This document shows, piece after piece, positions 1-7,310 of a stretch of DNA of 32,461 nt. The position numbers were made by a program, and so were the translations under genes. Source of the stretch: Chloroflexota bacterium (GTDB taxonomy: Bacteria > Chloroflexota > Anaerolineae > Ardenticatenales > Ardenticatenaceae); assembly GCA_003520455.1 (NCBI GenBank), contig DOUV01000766.1:1-32461 (forward strand), written 5' to 3'. Numbering within the stretch: the stretch's first letter is position 1; each line of letters starts with the position of its first letter. The notes under the pieces were generated by a model that was not told where the DNA came from, searched no databases, and saw only the letters and a program-made list of their open reading frames with translations.

Positions 1-528
1 CGCATCGGCATCCCGCGCGTGATCGTCTCGCGCGCCGTCCTGGGGGCTGGTACGCCGGCCGAGGCCATTCGCCATATGGTGGCCCCGCACCGCGCCGCAG
101 GTTACAACCACCTTTTGGCACACGGGAGCGGCGAGTTGTACAATGTGGAGGTTTCGGCGCGCCGGTTCGGGCTGCTCTACGCCCACGAGGGCTACCTGGC
201 GCACACGAACCACTACCTGGACCCGGCGATGCAGGTGCTTGAGAAGGATCCCGACGAGCGGATCGATTCGCGCGTGCGCTATTTCCGGGCCCTCCGCCTG
301 CTCAGGCATACACCGGCCCATACGGTCAAATCGCTGCAGGCTATCCAGCAGGATCACATCAATTTCCCCCACTCCATCTGTAACCATGCCGAGGATCTCC
401 ACGACCCGCTGGACCGCGAGAAAACCATTACTGCCCTGGTGATGGATTTGACCGCCCGGCAACTGCACCTCGCCTGGGGGAATCCATGCGAGAACCCCTA
501 CCATACCTATCACTTAGAGGCCGCCTGA
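1..528 (+). CDS. C45-family autoproteolytic acyltransferase/hydrolase, C-terminal part
   Basis: The reading frame is open from the first base, so this is the 3' part of a gene whose start lies outside the window. The visible ~175 residues resemble the C-terminal half of the peptidase C45 / acyl-CoA:6-aminopenicillanate acyltransferase-like Ntn-hydrolases: an IPR-x-x-VSR strand, a segment reading NHLLAHGSGELYNVE, then HTNHYLDP. These are typical of the family's substrate-pocket half. The autocatalytic Cys that would become the new N-terminus must lie upstream and cannot be checked. Family members cleave or transfer acyl groups on amides; the substrate here is unknown. The gene is separated from the downstream CPBP remnant by 320 bp and is on the opposite strand from the large operons. 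Confidence 0.7.
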   Translation, partial: RIGIPRVIVSRAVLGAGTPAEAIRHMVAPHRAAGYNHLLAHGSGELYNVEVSARRFGLLYAHEGYLAHTNHYLDPAMQVLEKDPDERIDSRVRYFRALRLLRHTPAHTVKSLQAIQQDHINFPHSICNHAEDLHDPLDREKTITALVMDLTARQLHLAWGNPCENPYHTYHLEAA

Positions 529-850
529 TTCCGGCCTGGATGCTCAGCCGGTCGGGCGTGAACCATGACAACGCCAGGAGCGGGGTGAGGGGGCGATCCC
601 CGCATCGACTGTTACTGGTCGCGCGTCTGCCGCATCTGCGCGAATCTGCGCGTACCTGCCGCAGTCTGCGTCTACTCTTCAGACGCCTTCTCTAGCATCA
701 CCACTTCTCGCTGCAGCCGGCTGCCACAGCGTTATCAATCACGACAAAATCTATCGCATTTGTCACTAGGCGCATCTGGCGCCGTTTGCGACAATCCTTC
801 TCGATCATCTTCCCGTAGGACCGGCCCGGTTCGACTGCCTCGATTCAAGC
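529..850. other. Gene-free stretch
   Basis: No convincing coding frame was seen. The part around 600-690 is mildly repetitive, with recurring CTGCGCG/CTGCCGCA-like words, but there is no regular period. No promoter or terminator could be assigned with confidence. Confidence 0.4.
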
Positions 851-1427
851 TTGAAGATTTTGCAGGGTGGGAAGTCGGGGGACCGGCTTGCGAGGGAGAG
901 ATCCGTCCCCCGACCCGTGTGCCTGCTCACGACGTTGGGAGTGACGGCCCACATGCTCTTCCCAAGTGTGATCCTGGGTCTCCTGCTCGGTCTTGACTCC
1001 TACCGCGACCTGCTGAATGCCCGGGACGCGGCATTGATCCCGGCAATGGTGCCGCTCGTAGCCGTCGCGCTGACCGTCGGCTTGTTCGAGGCCGTCTTCT
1101 TTTACGGGTGGCTGCAGTTGCGCTTCGAAGAAGCGTTCGGCGTGATTCCCAGCCTGCTGCTCGCCAGCCTGGCCTACAACCTCTATTAGTTCAGCACTGG
1201 GAAGCGCTCGGAGGAGATGGTCTTCTCCTTCGGCACTGTGCTGTTGGTGGCCGTTCTTCGCCCCTGTGGGCACCGTGTGCACCTACTTGTGCGGTGATGT
1301 GTCCATCCCGTTCCCAGTTGTGTACAGCTCCGGACTGGTACTCACGTTGATGGTGATTACCATCGCCCTTGGCGTGAGGTTGTCCTTGCGCTTAGACCCT
1401 GCCTCGCGACGGGGAAGCGCGCTTTGA
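851..1427 (+). pseudogene. Decayed CPBP-type intramembrane metalloprotease gene
   Basis: A hydrophobic frame beginning near 851 (or at the ATG at 953) reads into FEAVFFYGWLQLRFEEAFG. This resembles the EE-x3-RG-x-LQ motif region of CPBP (CAAX-protease/bacteriocin-processing) membrane proteases. The frame is interrupted by an in-frame TAG at 1187-1189, just where the family has its next conserved His segment. It stays recognisable to about 1255, then continues one frame over (FAPVGTVCTYL...) to a TGA at 1425-1427. The second Glu of the first motif and the RG are already altered (EAVFFYG). One stop and one frameshift, together with motif loss, argue for a pseudogene. Sequencing error is an alternative for the frameshift but not for both defects. 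Confidence 0.55.
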
Positions 1428-1639
1428 CCGGACGACTACCGGCCTGGCTGATCGCAAGACGCCAGGGGCCTCAGGTAAATGCTGTTCATCTCAATTTGGG
1501 ATGACAGTCGCCACTTCGAATGGTATTCGGTCAGGTCTAGGGTTTGGATGGTGCTGCCCGACGAGTGGCCGGTCCTTTGAGCCGATCCCGGACGAACTCG
1601 AAAGCACACCGCGTCCGTCTCCGCACGTTCCACCTGAAT

Positions 1640-1800
1640 ATATCTCCGAGCCGGCTGGCCTACGGCATTCCGTGCTACGGTCTGTCGGCCGCACCCGGTT
1701 ATGGACCGGGGCTGCCGAGCGCATCACCACGATCATCGAGTTGCTCGGCATCACAGGCGCGTAGGGGAAACCTCCGCGCCCCCCGTCGTTGGAAAGGAGA
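1640..1800 (+). promoter_or_regulatory. Probable Moco/Tuco-type riboswitch
   Basis: This leader precedes the FmdE-family and mobB genes. Its 3' part has a GC-rich hairpin with a GAAA loop (1757-1780), directly followed by a CCCCGTCGTTGGAAAGG-type segment. From memory, the E. coli moaA Moco RNA has the same arrangement: a GGCGAAGG...CTTCGCC hairpin, then CCCGUAUCUGGAAAGG. Possible closing helix: TCTCC (1643-1647) with GGAGA (1796-1800). Other hairpins include CCCGGT/ACCGGG near 1700 and GCCGAGC/GCTCGGC at about 1714-1749. The molybdenum/tungsten context supports the call. The boundaries and fold were judged by eye, without a covariance model. Confidence 0.5.
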
Positions 1801-1803
1801 ATC

Positions 1804-1855
1804 GCCACAGCCCATGCATCGGGCTGTGGCCAACGCCGGCCTTTCCTGCCGGCGT
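1804..1855 (+). terminator. Two hairpins between riboswitch and fmdE-like gene (expression platform?)
   Basis: Two strong hairpins follow the probable riboswitch: GCCACAGCCC/GGGCTGTGGC (1804-1830, 7-nt loop) and ACGCCGGC/GCCGGCGT (1833-1855, 7-nt loop). The second is followed by GTTTCATTC, a weak T-rich run. This is compatible with an intrinsic terminator controlled by the upstream aptamer, but the T tract is poor, so translation control is also possible. Confidence 0.4.
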
Positions 1856-1875
1856 GTTTCATTCAGGAGCAAGCC

Positions 1876-2511
1876 ATGAAATCCTTTGACGACTATCTCG
1901 AGATGGCCGCTGCCATGCACCGGGGCTGCGTCTGTCCCGGCCAGGTGTTGGGCACACGCATGGCTCTGCTTGGCTGTGAGCTGCTGGGCCTCGAGCCGCC
2001 CGACCAGGAGAAGCGCCTGTTCGTGTTCGTCGAGATCGATCGCTGCCTGGCCGATGCGGTGGCGGCGGTCTCCGGCTGCCGGTTGGGCAAACGGACCTTG
2101 AAGTACCTCGACTACGGCAAGGCCGCGGCCACCTTCTACGACCGGCGCACCGATCGTGCGGTGCGGATCGTGGCGCGCGATGATGCCCGGGACAAAGTGC
2201 CGCTCTACGCCGACGCTCGATTGGACAAATCCGCTGCTCAAGTGTATGCCTACCGCGTGATGCCGGTCGATTTTCTCTTCGTGGTCCAGGAGGTCGCGCT
2301 CGCCATCGCGCCGGAAGATCGGCCCGGCCGCCCGCTCAGCCGTGTCGCCTGCGAGCGCTGCGGCGAGGGTATCAACGACCGCCGCGAGGTCTACGCGGGT
2401 GGTCAGATCCTGTGCGGGGCCTGCGCCAACGGCGCGTACTATCGATTCTCGCCAAATCACGCGCTGGCTGGGGCATCACGCACGGAGTTCCTGTTGCCGG
2501 TGAAGGTGTGA
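1876..2511 (+). CDS. FmdE-family protein with C-terminal zinc ribbon
   Basis: A 211-residue protein of the FmdE (formylmethanofuran dehydrogenase subunit E) family. The ATG at 1876 is chosen because AGGAGC precedes it by 5 bases; the frame is open further upstream but runs through the leader hairpins. Residues ~15-30 (HRGCVCPGQVLGTRMA) match the family's H-x-H-x-CPG-x2-x-G-x-RM start, with one His replaced by Cys. The middle carries the family's DRCLADAV and GCRLGKRTL segments. The C-terminus has two CxxC pairs (CERCGE and CGACAN), a treble-clef or ribbon zinc site. In bacteria such proteins accompany molybdenum/tungsten enzymes; their exact function is unknown. The next gene is mobB. Confidence 0.8.
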   Translation: MKSFDDYLEMAAAMHRGCVCPGQVLGTRMALLGCELLGLEPPDQEKRLFVFVEIDRCLADAVAAVSGCRLGKRTLKYLDYGKAAATFYDRRTDRAVRIVARDDARDKVPLYADARLDKSAAQVYAYRVMPVDFLFVVQEVALAIAPEDRPGRPLSRVACERCGEGINDRREVYAGGQILCGACANGAYYRFSPNHALAGASRTEFLLPVKV

Positions 2512-2630
2512 GAGGCCTCGGCTCGTCGTGACCCTCGTGCTGGTCGCGTTGAGCCTCTATCTGTCCAGTTGCAGAGATCAAGAGGAGTGTTCCTGCCGGC
2601 CAAGGGCGCTGTTGCTGGACACCTCGTGAA

Positions 2631-3167
2631 ATGAGTTTGTTGATGGTAGAGCAGAAGCTACCTCCCATCATCTCCATCGTCGGTCGCTCCGACGTCGGGA
2701 AGACAACCCTCCTGGAGAAGCTAATCCCCGAGTTGAAGCGACGTGGGTACCGCGTCGCCACGGTGAAGCACCACACCCATCCTGGCTTCGACATCGACCA
2801 GCCCGGGAAAGATACCTGGCGCCATGCCCTGGCCGGCAGTGATCATGTGGTCATTGCTGCCCCCGACAAGGTCGCCTCGATCCGGCGTGTGGACCGCGAG
2901 CCAACGCTGGACGAGATCGCCGCCGGGATCGGTGACGTGGACATCATCTTGACAGAGGGCTACAAGCGTGCGGGTAAACCCAAAATCGAGGTGGTCCGGT
3001 CGGCTCGGAGTCGAGAACCGATCTGCGCCCCAGATGAGCTCATCGCCCTCGCGACCGACGTCCGTCTCGATTTGGACGTTCCCCAGTTCGACCTCGACGA
3101 CGCGGCCGGCCTGGTCGATCTGATCGAACGGCGCTTTCTTGCAACTCCATCCACAGCTGCGGACTGA
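2631..3167 (+). CDS. mobB: Molybdopterin-guanine dinucleotide biosynthesis protein MobB
   Basis: A 178-residue P-loop GTPase-like protein. It shows Walker A GRSDVGKTT at ~residues 18-26, the family block VATVKHHTHPGFDIDQPGKDTWRH at ~43-66, then a GSDHVVIAAPDK segment and the DIILTEGYK strand. These are all hallmarks of MobB, which helps MobA attach GMP to molybdopterin in the cytoplasm. It lies 119 bp after the FmdE-family gene, in line with a shared molybdenum/tungsten role and possibly shared control by the leader at 1640. The first ATG (2631) lacks a clear ribosome site; the ATG four codons later is an alternative. Confidence 0.9.
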   Translation: MSLLMVEQKLPPIISIVGRSDVGKTTLLEKLIPELKRRGYRVATVKHHTHPGFDIDQPGKDTWRHALAGSDHVVIAAPDKVASIRRVDREPTLDEIAAGIGDVDIILTEGYKRAGKPKIEVVRSARSREPICAPDELIALATDVRLDLDVPQFDLDDAAGLVDLIERRFLATPSTAAD

Positions 3168-3326
3168 TTAGTACTACAGTTGTAATTGTGCTGGAACGAC
3201 CCTATCTGTTTGTGGCTGGAAGGGCTGCCCAAGGGCTACATGCTGAACGTCTCGGCCACAGAGGACTTGCCAATCGGCTTCCAGCCAGGCCGGGCGGCAG
3301 TCACTACGTATAGTGATCACACTGCA

Positions 3327-4244
3327 TTACAGTGGGCCTTCGGGTGGAAATCCGAGGGGCGCCAGCTGTGTCCTTAAATTCTCGACCTCTTTGGCCGATA
3401 GCGGAAAGAATGGACGCTTTGGGACGCCTGTCGCGAAGCCGCGCATCCCGATGAGCGCGTGGAGCGTCGGAATGTTGCGGCCGAGGGCATGAGAAATGTC
3501 GCGAAACTGCAAGATGCGTTTCTGCAATTGGGTTCCCGCTTCATAGCGACCGGAGGTAACAGCTTCATACAACTCGACGGCGAGCTCTGGAAAAAAGTTT
3601 GCCACGCCAGAGTCGAAGCCAACTGCCCCCATCATCATCGCGGGGAGCGCAATCCCGTCGCGCATTGAAAGAACCTGGAGTCGACCGCTTTGAAGGCGTC
3701 GGATGCATTCCCACAGGTGCTCAATGCCGAAGCTGGCTGCTCCCGTCACGACCCCCGCCAATCCGGCCGAAGCCAGGTGTTCCAACAGCGCAAACGAGAG
3801 TTGGTTGCCAGCGTACACGGGGCTATCGTAGGCATAAACAGGAAGGTCAACGGCGTCGACGAGCGCCTTGAAGTGTCGGAAGAGCGCCTCGTCGACCTGG
3901 CGATAGTAAAATGGCGCCACACAGGTTACTCCGTCGGCCCCAATCTGCTCCGCGTGGCGAGCGAGTTGCATGGCCGTGTCAGTATCGGCGGCACCCGCAA
4001 AGACCAGGACGCGGGCCCGGGTACCGACAATCTCGACCGCTCGTTCTGCGACCCGTTGTCGCTGGTTGGGGCGCATCAGGATACCCGAGCCATAGATCGC
4101 GCAGACGACAATGCCATGGACATGATCGGCGAGGAAATCGAGGTAAGACGCCAGAGCGTCCTCGTCGACCTCTCCATCTTCACGAAATGGGGTAATACAT
4201 GGGGCCATGACGCCCCGTATGGGTTGCATTGGTGAGACGGTCAC
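3327..4244 (-). CDS. DapA-family (DHDPS/NAL) protein lacking the Schiff-base lysine
   Basis: A TIM-barrel protein of about 305 residues. It has the family start (GVMAPCITPF...), the strand carrying the family Tyr (VYAYDSPVYAG, ~residue 139) and the family's usual length. At the strand where the catalytic Lys normally forms the Schiff base (G-I/V-K-E/D-x-S), it reads GVVTGAAS, so the Lys position (~166) is Val. The GTTGE loop is also changed (YGSGIL). Aldolase chemistry is therefore doubtful. The GTG at 4244 is chosen because AAGGA lies 8 bases upstream; an ATG at 4229 has no such site. It starts 4 bp after the stop of the previous gene and ends operon 1. It could be a non-catalytic or regulatory paralogue, or use different chemistry. 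Confidence 0.75.
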   Translation of the reverse strand: MTVSPMQPIRGVMAPCITPFREDGEVDEDALASYLDFLADHVHGIVVCAIYGSGILMRPNQRQRVAERAVEIVGTRARVLVFAGAADTDTAMQLARHAEQIGADGVTCVAPFYYRQVDEALFRHFKALVDAVDLPVYAYDSPVYAGNQLSFALLEHLASAGLAGVVTGAASFGIEHLWECIRRLQSGRLQVLSMRDGIALPAMMMGAVGFDSGVANFFPELAVELYEAVTSGRYEAGTQLQKRILQFRDISHALGRNIPTLHALIGMRGFATGVPKRPFFPLSAKEVENLRTQLAPLGFPPEGPL

Positions 4245-4248
4245 GGTC

Positions 4249-4452
4249 TTAATCCTTCCCACGGAGCGCGGCGAGCATATCTGCCAGTTCCTGGTCGTCC
4301 TGTGCCGGCGGTCGCCAATCGACGTGAACGACGGTTGCTCCCTCGGTATGCAACGTTTCGGCGAAGAGAGTGATGCCGAGGTTGATGACACGCAACTCGT
4401 CAGTGTGTAGAAGCTGGAGTACGGTATGGATTGCTGATGGTGTGATCTCCAT
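4249..4452 (-). CDS. Stand-alone 67-residue domain associated with FdrA/DUF1116
   Basis: A 67-residue protein starting at the ATG at 4452 behind GGAGAGGAGAG. A longer frame exists upstream but lies inside fdrA. Its core, DELRVINLGITLFAETL...VVHVDWRPPAQDDQELADML, aligns with residues ~25-70 of the DUF1116 protein at 25929-27419 (GNFGVANIGLARLGNDL...VIDLEWSPPAGGDPDVARML). The domain that is fused there is an independent gene here. It follows fdrA by 19 bp and precedes the DapA-family gene by 4 bp, so all three are surely cotranscribed. As I recall, E. coli FdrA carries a similar segment at its C-terminus (NAGLRSF...VVHYQWSPVAGG). I infer a small subunit or interface domain of an FdrA-DUF1116 complex; there is no direct evidence of activity. 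Confidence 0.8.
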   Translation of the reverse strand: MEITPSAIHTVLQLLHTDELRVINLGITLFAETLHTEGATVVHVDWRPPAQDDQELADMLAALRGKD

Positions 4453-4471
4453 CACTTCTCTCCTCTCCGCT

Positions 4472-6049
4472 TCAGCCCGCCTGGCTCTCCCTGGCAAGCC
4501 AGCCGGCTGCCAGTGCGGCTTCGACATTGGTCGGAAAGACGATACAGCCGGCTGTTTCAAGTCGCTCCCGCTGTGCCGACGTACGCTGGGGATCTCGCGG
4601 TGTGCCGCATACATGGACGAGAACGGCGAGTTCGCGTCCTTCCGACGCCGCTCGCTCGTGCGCGGCGCGAACAGCGGGGGCCAGCACCGAGGCGGGATTA
4701 TCATGCGCATTTAAGCCCAAAATCACGTCAAGGATGAGGGCCGCCACTGTCGGATCGCGGGCTTCCTGCAATAAGCGCTCAGCCCGCGGTCGCGGATCGA
4801 TCATCGGATGCGGCCGCCCACGCGTGAAGCGATCATCGCCCAGGTCGATCAGAACGTTGCCCGCGCTCTGCGACCAATTGCCGACCGGTTTGACAGGGCC
4901 GAACCCTTCCCCAGCCTGCACCTCCGGAAGAAAGCGCGCGAGGAGAGCAGCACTCTCGTCGGCCAGAGTCCCGCCCGAGTAGAGGCCGCGAACGAAGCGC
5001 TGCGCCGGACGCAGGCTCTGGCGTATCTCCGCGAGGGTCGAGGGTGGTGCCGCCGCGAAGGTCTCGAAATCGAGCGGCGCGGGGATAGTTTCGTTTCGGA
5101 CCAGGGCCGCGGCAGCTCGTGCAGCGTGCATGAGATGGCTTGCCCGGACAACGCGAGATACACCCTGATCCTGCGTGTGGTCACCCACGAAGCAGGCGAC
5201 GACTGGTTTTGGTAGCCGCTCCGCACGTGCTGTGACTGCTGCTCCGACCGCCAGATGAGGAGGCTTCGAGACGAGGACGATGACCTCGGTCGCCGGATCT
5301 TGGCCTAGTGCTTCAAGGGCAAGCGCAGTCATCAGGCCGCCGACTTCGGCCTGAAGATCGCGACCTCCGGTTCCGATGACATGCGAGATGCCAATTCCTT
5401 CATCCCCGAGGAGCGTCATGATCTCCTGGGCGCCGGTTCCGGAGGCGGCCACCACTCCCACTGGCCCTGGCGCGACAACGTTGCAGAATCCGAGTGGCCG
5501 GCCGGCGATGTGGGCTGTACCACAATCTGGCCCCATCAGCAGCAGGCCGCGCTCTACGGCAAATGCCTTGAGCTGTCGCTCTGCTTCAATCGGCACGTTG
5601 TCGCTAAAGAGAAAGACGTGTCGTCCATGCTCCAGCGCCCGGCGTGTCTCGGTCACGGCATACTCGCCCGGGACTGAGATAGCAACCAGGTTGGCATCTG
5701 GTACCAGCCGCAGGGCTGTATCCAAACTCCGGGGAGCTGACCGACCAGGGCGGGTGCCTGGTGACGGTTGCCGCCGAATCACACCATGCAGATACGCTTC
5801 AATGGCCGCCAGTGCGGTGTGGAGACTCTCCTGGTCCGCGGCCTCAATCCCAACGCACAGATCGTTGGCGTTCGGGACGTTGTCGTGGGGGCTAAGGTAT
5901 CCCGCCGTAACCAGCCGATTATAGTTCGCCGGGGTGCCCATGAGAAGAGCAACGTCGACAACACCCGGCAGCGACCGCACTTGCTCGGCCAGCAGCATCA
6001 GGCTGACCGAGTCACGGTAGGTATTGGCCTTGACGATGAGCGTGCGCAC
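4472..6049 (-). CDS. fdrA: FdrA-family protein (AllF-like), copy 1
   Basis: A 525-residue protein of the FdrA family, built on a succinyl-CoA-synthetase-like CoA-binding fold. The N-terminus reads ...YRDSVSLMLL...VDVALLMGTPANYNRL (MGTPAN at ~38-43), as in E. coli FdrA. Further blocks are MGPDCGTAHIAGRPLGF (~172-188), AASGTGAQEI (~201-210) and GTGGRDL (~226-232). In E. coli FdrA (AllF) works with YlbE (AllG) and YlbF (AllH) as oxamate carbamoyltransferase in allantoin breakdown, releasing carbamoyl phosphate. The start is a GTG with GGAAG upstream. It begins 12 bp after the unknown 104-residue gene. The matching DUF1116 gene is present in the same operon, but no AllH-like (DUF2877) gene was seen, so the reaction may differ. 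Confidence 0.88.
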   Translation of the reverse strand: MRTLIVKANTYRDSVSLMLLAEQVRSLPGVVDVALLMGTPANYNRLVTAGYLSPHDNVPNANDLCVGIEAADQESLHTALAAIEAYLHGVIRRQPSPGTRPGRSAPRSLDTALRLVPDANLVAISVPGEYAVTETRRALEHGRHVFLFSDNVPIEAERQLKAFAVERGLLLMGPDCGTAHIAGRPLGFCNVVAPGPVGVVAASGTGAQEIMTLLGDEGIGISHVIGTGGRDLQAEVGGLMTALALEALGQDPATEVIVLVSKPPHLAVGAAVTARAERLPKPVVACFVGDHTQDQGVSRVVRASHLMHAARAAAALVRNETIPAPLDFETFAAAPPSTLAEIRQSLRPAQRFVRGLYSGGTLADESAALLARFLPEVQAGEGFGPVKPVGNWSQSAGNVLIDLGDDRFTRGRPHPMIDPRPRAERLLQEARDPTVAALILDVILGLNAHDNPASVLAPAVRAAHERAASEGRELAVLVHVCGTPRDPQRTSAQRERLETAGCIVFPTNVEAALAAGWLARESQAG

Positions 6050-6061
6050 GTGACTTCCGTA

Positions 6062-6376
6062 TTACTCTGGGCGGTCGACATACTTCGCGATTGGCCAGAC
6101 GCGCCCGACCTGTTTGACCAGCGTCTTTTCATCCATCCGTGCGAGTTCGTCCTCCGTAAAGATCTGACGCAGGCGATGCGTGATGTTTTGCACTTGTTCA
6201 GACGTGGGCTGTACCTGACGCAAACGGCGACTCGCTGCGGCTGCCTCCCGGCATCGTTCCATCAGACGGTCCACAAGCGCTCCTCCTCCCGCGAGATCCC
6301 CCATGCCGTAGGATGGTAATGGTCCGGCGACTGGTAGATCGGCAGATGGTTCTTCAATGCATCGCCCAGCCCCCAT
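6062..6376 (-). CDS. Hypothetical protein, 104 residues
   Basis: I do not recognise this family. The frame ends 12 bp before fdrA and overlaps the end of the SDR gene by 23 bp if the ATG at 6376 is used. An internal ATG at 6304 would remove the overlap; neither start has a good ribosome site. The N-terminal ~25 residues are Pro/Gly-rich and may not be translated. The rest (~residues 25-104) is soluble, charged and probably helical, ending ...IFTEDELARMDEKTLVKQVGRVWPIAKYVDRPE. It has no Cys cluster, membrane segment or signal peptide. Its place between the SDR and fdrA suggests a subunit or accessory factor, but this is only positional. The second cassette has no counterpart. Confidence 0.55.
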   Translation of the reverse strand: MGAGRCIEEPSADLPVAGPLPSYGMGDLAGGGALVDRLMERCREAAAASRRLRQVQPTSEQVQNITHRLRQIFTEDELARMDEKTLVKQVGRVWPIAKYVDRPE

Positions 6377-7127
6377 CCACGAGAATCGTCTGCCCTGTCA
6401 TGAAGTCGCTATCGTCGCTGAGCAAGAAAATCAGCGGTCCAACGAGGTCTTGTGGATAGCCAGGGTGCGGGATGCACTGCTCAGCGACGTGGCGGTCGAG
6501 CCATTCATTCACACGTCCGGGGTGGATGCTCGCATCCACCTCGCGTAGCGAGCCTTCAGTCACTGTGAGGCCCGGACAGAGACAGTTCACTCGGATCCCG
6601 TCTGGGCTTATCTCGCGCGCCAGCGCACGGGTCATCCCAATGACGGCCCCTTTCGTTCCCACGTACGGGGCGAGATTCCACCACCCCGAGAAGAAGGTCT
6701 GCGATCCGATGTTGACGATTTTTCCCCTGCCCTTCTCCTTCAGATAAGGGTAGACCGCGACGATGCAGAGCCAGACGCCGCGAACGTTGACGGCCATCAT
6801 CCGGTCGAACTCCTCCACCGTGTACTGGTCGAAGGGTTTCGCCGGTTGCCAGACAGCGTTGTTCACGAGGCCATCGATCCGTCCCCACCGTTCGTAAACG
6901 GCGCGGGCCATCCATGTGGTCTGTTCCTGGCTACTGACGTCGACACGTAGAGCGAATGCCTCACCACCCTCCGCCTCGATCTCCGAGACAACGTGATCGA
7001 GTTCTGCTTGCGGCAGGATGTCTACCAGGCACACTCTCGCACCTTCCTGCGCCAAGCCATAGCAGTATTGCTCGCCAATCCCCGCGGCGCCGCCCGTCAC
7101 AATGATGACCCGGTCTCTCAACCGCAT
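6354..7127 (-). CDS. Short-chain dehydrogenase/reductase (SDR), operon 1
   Basis: A 257-residue classical SDR. It has TGGAAGIG at ~12-19 for NAD(P) binding, NNA at ~87-89, a catalytic Ser in NIGSQT and YVGTK (Tyr and Lys) 13 residues after the Ser, and it ends ...TGQTILVDGGWAMH as usual for the family. An acidic residue after the second strand (LVDIL) favours NAD(H) over NADP(H). The ATG at 7127 is chosen for the AGGAGGGG upstream; a longer frame exists but lacks a ribosome site. It would oxidise or reduce an alcohol or carbonyl intermediate of the operon's pathway; the substrate is unknown. The gap to the preceding DUF1116 gene is 183 bp, the longest inside this part of the operon, and holds nothing clear. 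Confidence 0.9.
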   Translation of the reverse strand: MRLRDRVIIVTGGAAGIGEQYCYGLAQEGARVCLVDILPQAELDHVVSEIEAEGGEAFALRVDVSSQEQTTWMARAVYERWGRIDGLVNNAVWQPAKPFDQYTVEEFDRMMAVNVRGVWLCIVAVYPYLKEKGRGKIVNIGSQTFFSGWWNLAPYVGTKGAVIGMTRALAREISPDGIRVNCLCPGLTVTEGSLREVDASIHPGRVNEWLDRHVAEQCIPHPGYPQDLVGPLIFLLSDDSDFMTGQTILVDGGWAMH

Positions 7128-7310
7128 CGTACCCCTCCTGGCGATGCTCAGCTCTAGTGCCGACTCACGCGACCGCAAGATAGCGAGCTCGAGGAAGAAG
7201 GCACCCCTCTACAGGGGCACGTGGTCTATGCTCACAACGAAAAACAGAACCCGAGACCTACCTGAGCCACTATGCACCGACGGCTCTCGTTGAGTCCTTG
7301 AGCGCCTTGA

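Noticed and set aside
600..690. Repetitive CTGCGCG words suggesting a tandem repeat
   Set aside because: Spacing is irregular and units are not conserved, so neither a tandem repeat nor a CRISPR can be supported.
1699..2460. 253-codon minus-strand frame
   Set aside because: Shadow of the FmdE-family gene; the plus-strand product has family motifs and a ribosome site.
3168..3326. Search for a terminator between convergent mobB and the DapA-family gene
   Set aside because: Only short weak inverted repeats (for example CACTG/CAGTG) without T tracts were found.
3690..4235. 181-codon plus-strand frame
   Set aside because: Antisense to the DapA-family gene, without recognisable motifs.
4453..4710. 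N-terminal extension of the 67-residue protein
   Set aside because: The extra codons run through the 3' end of fdrA in another frame; the ATG at 4452 has a strong ribosome site.
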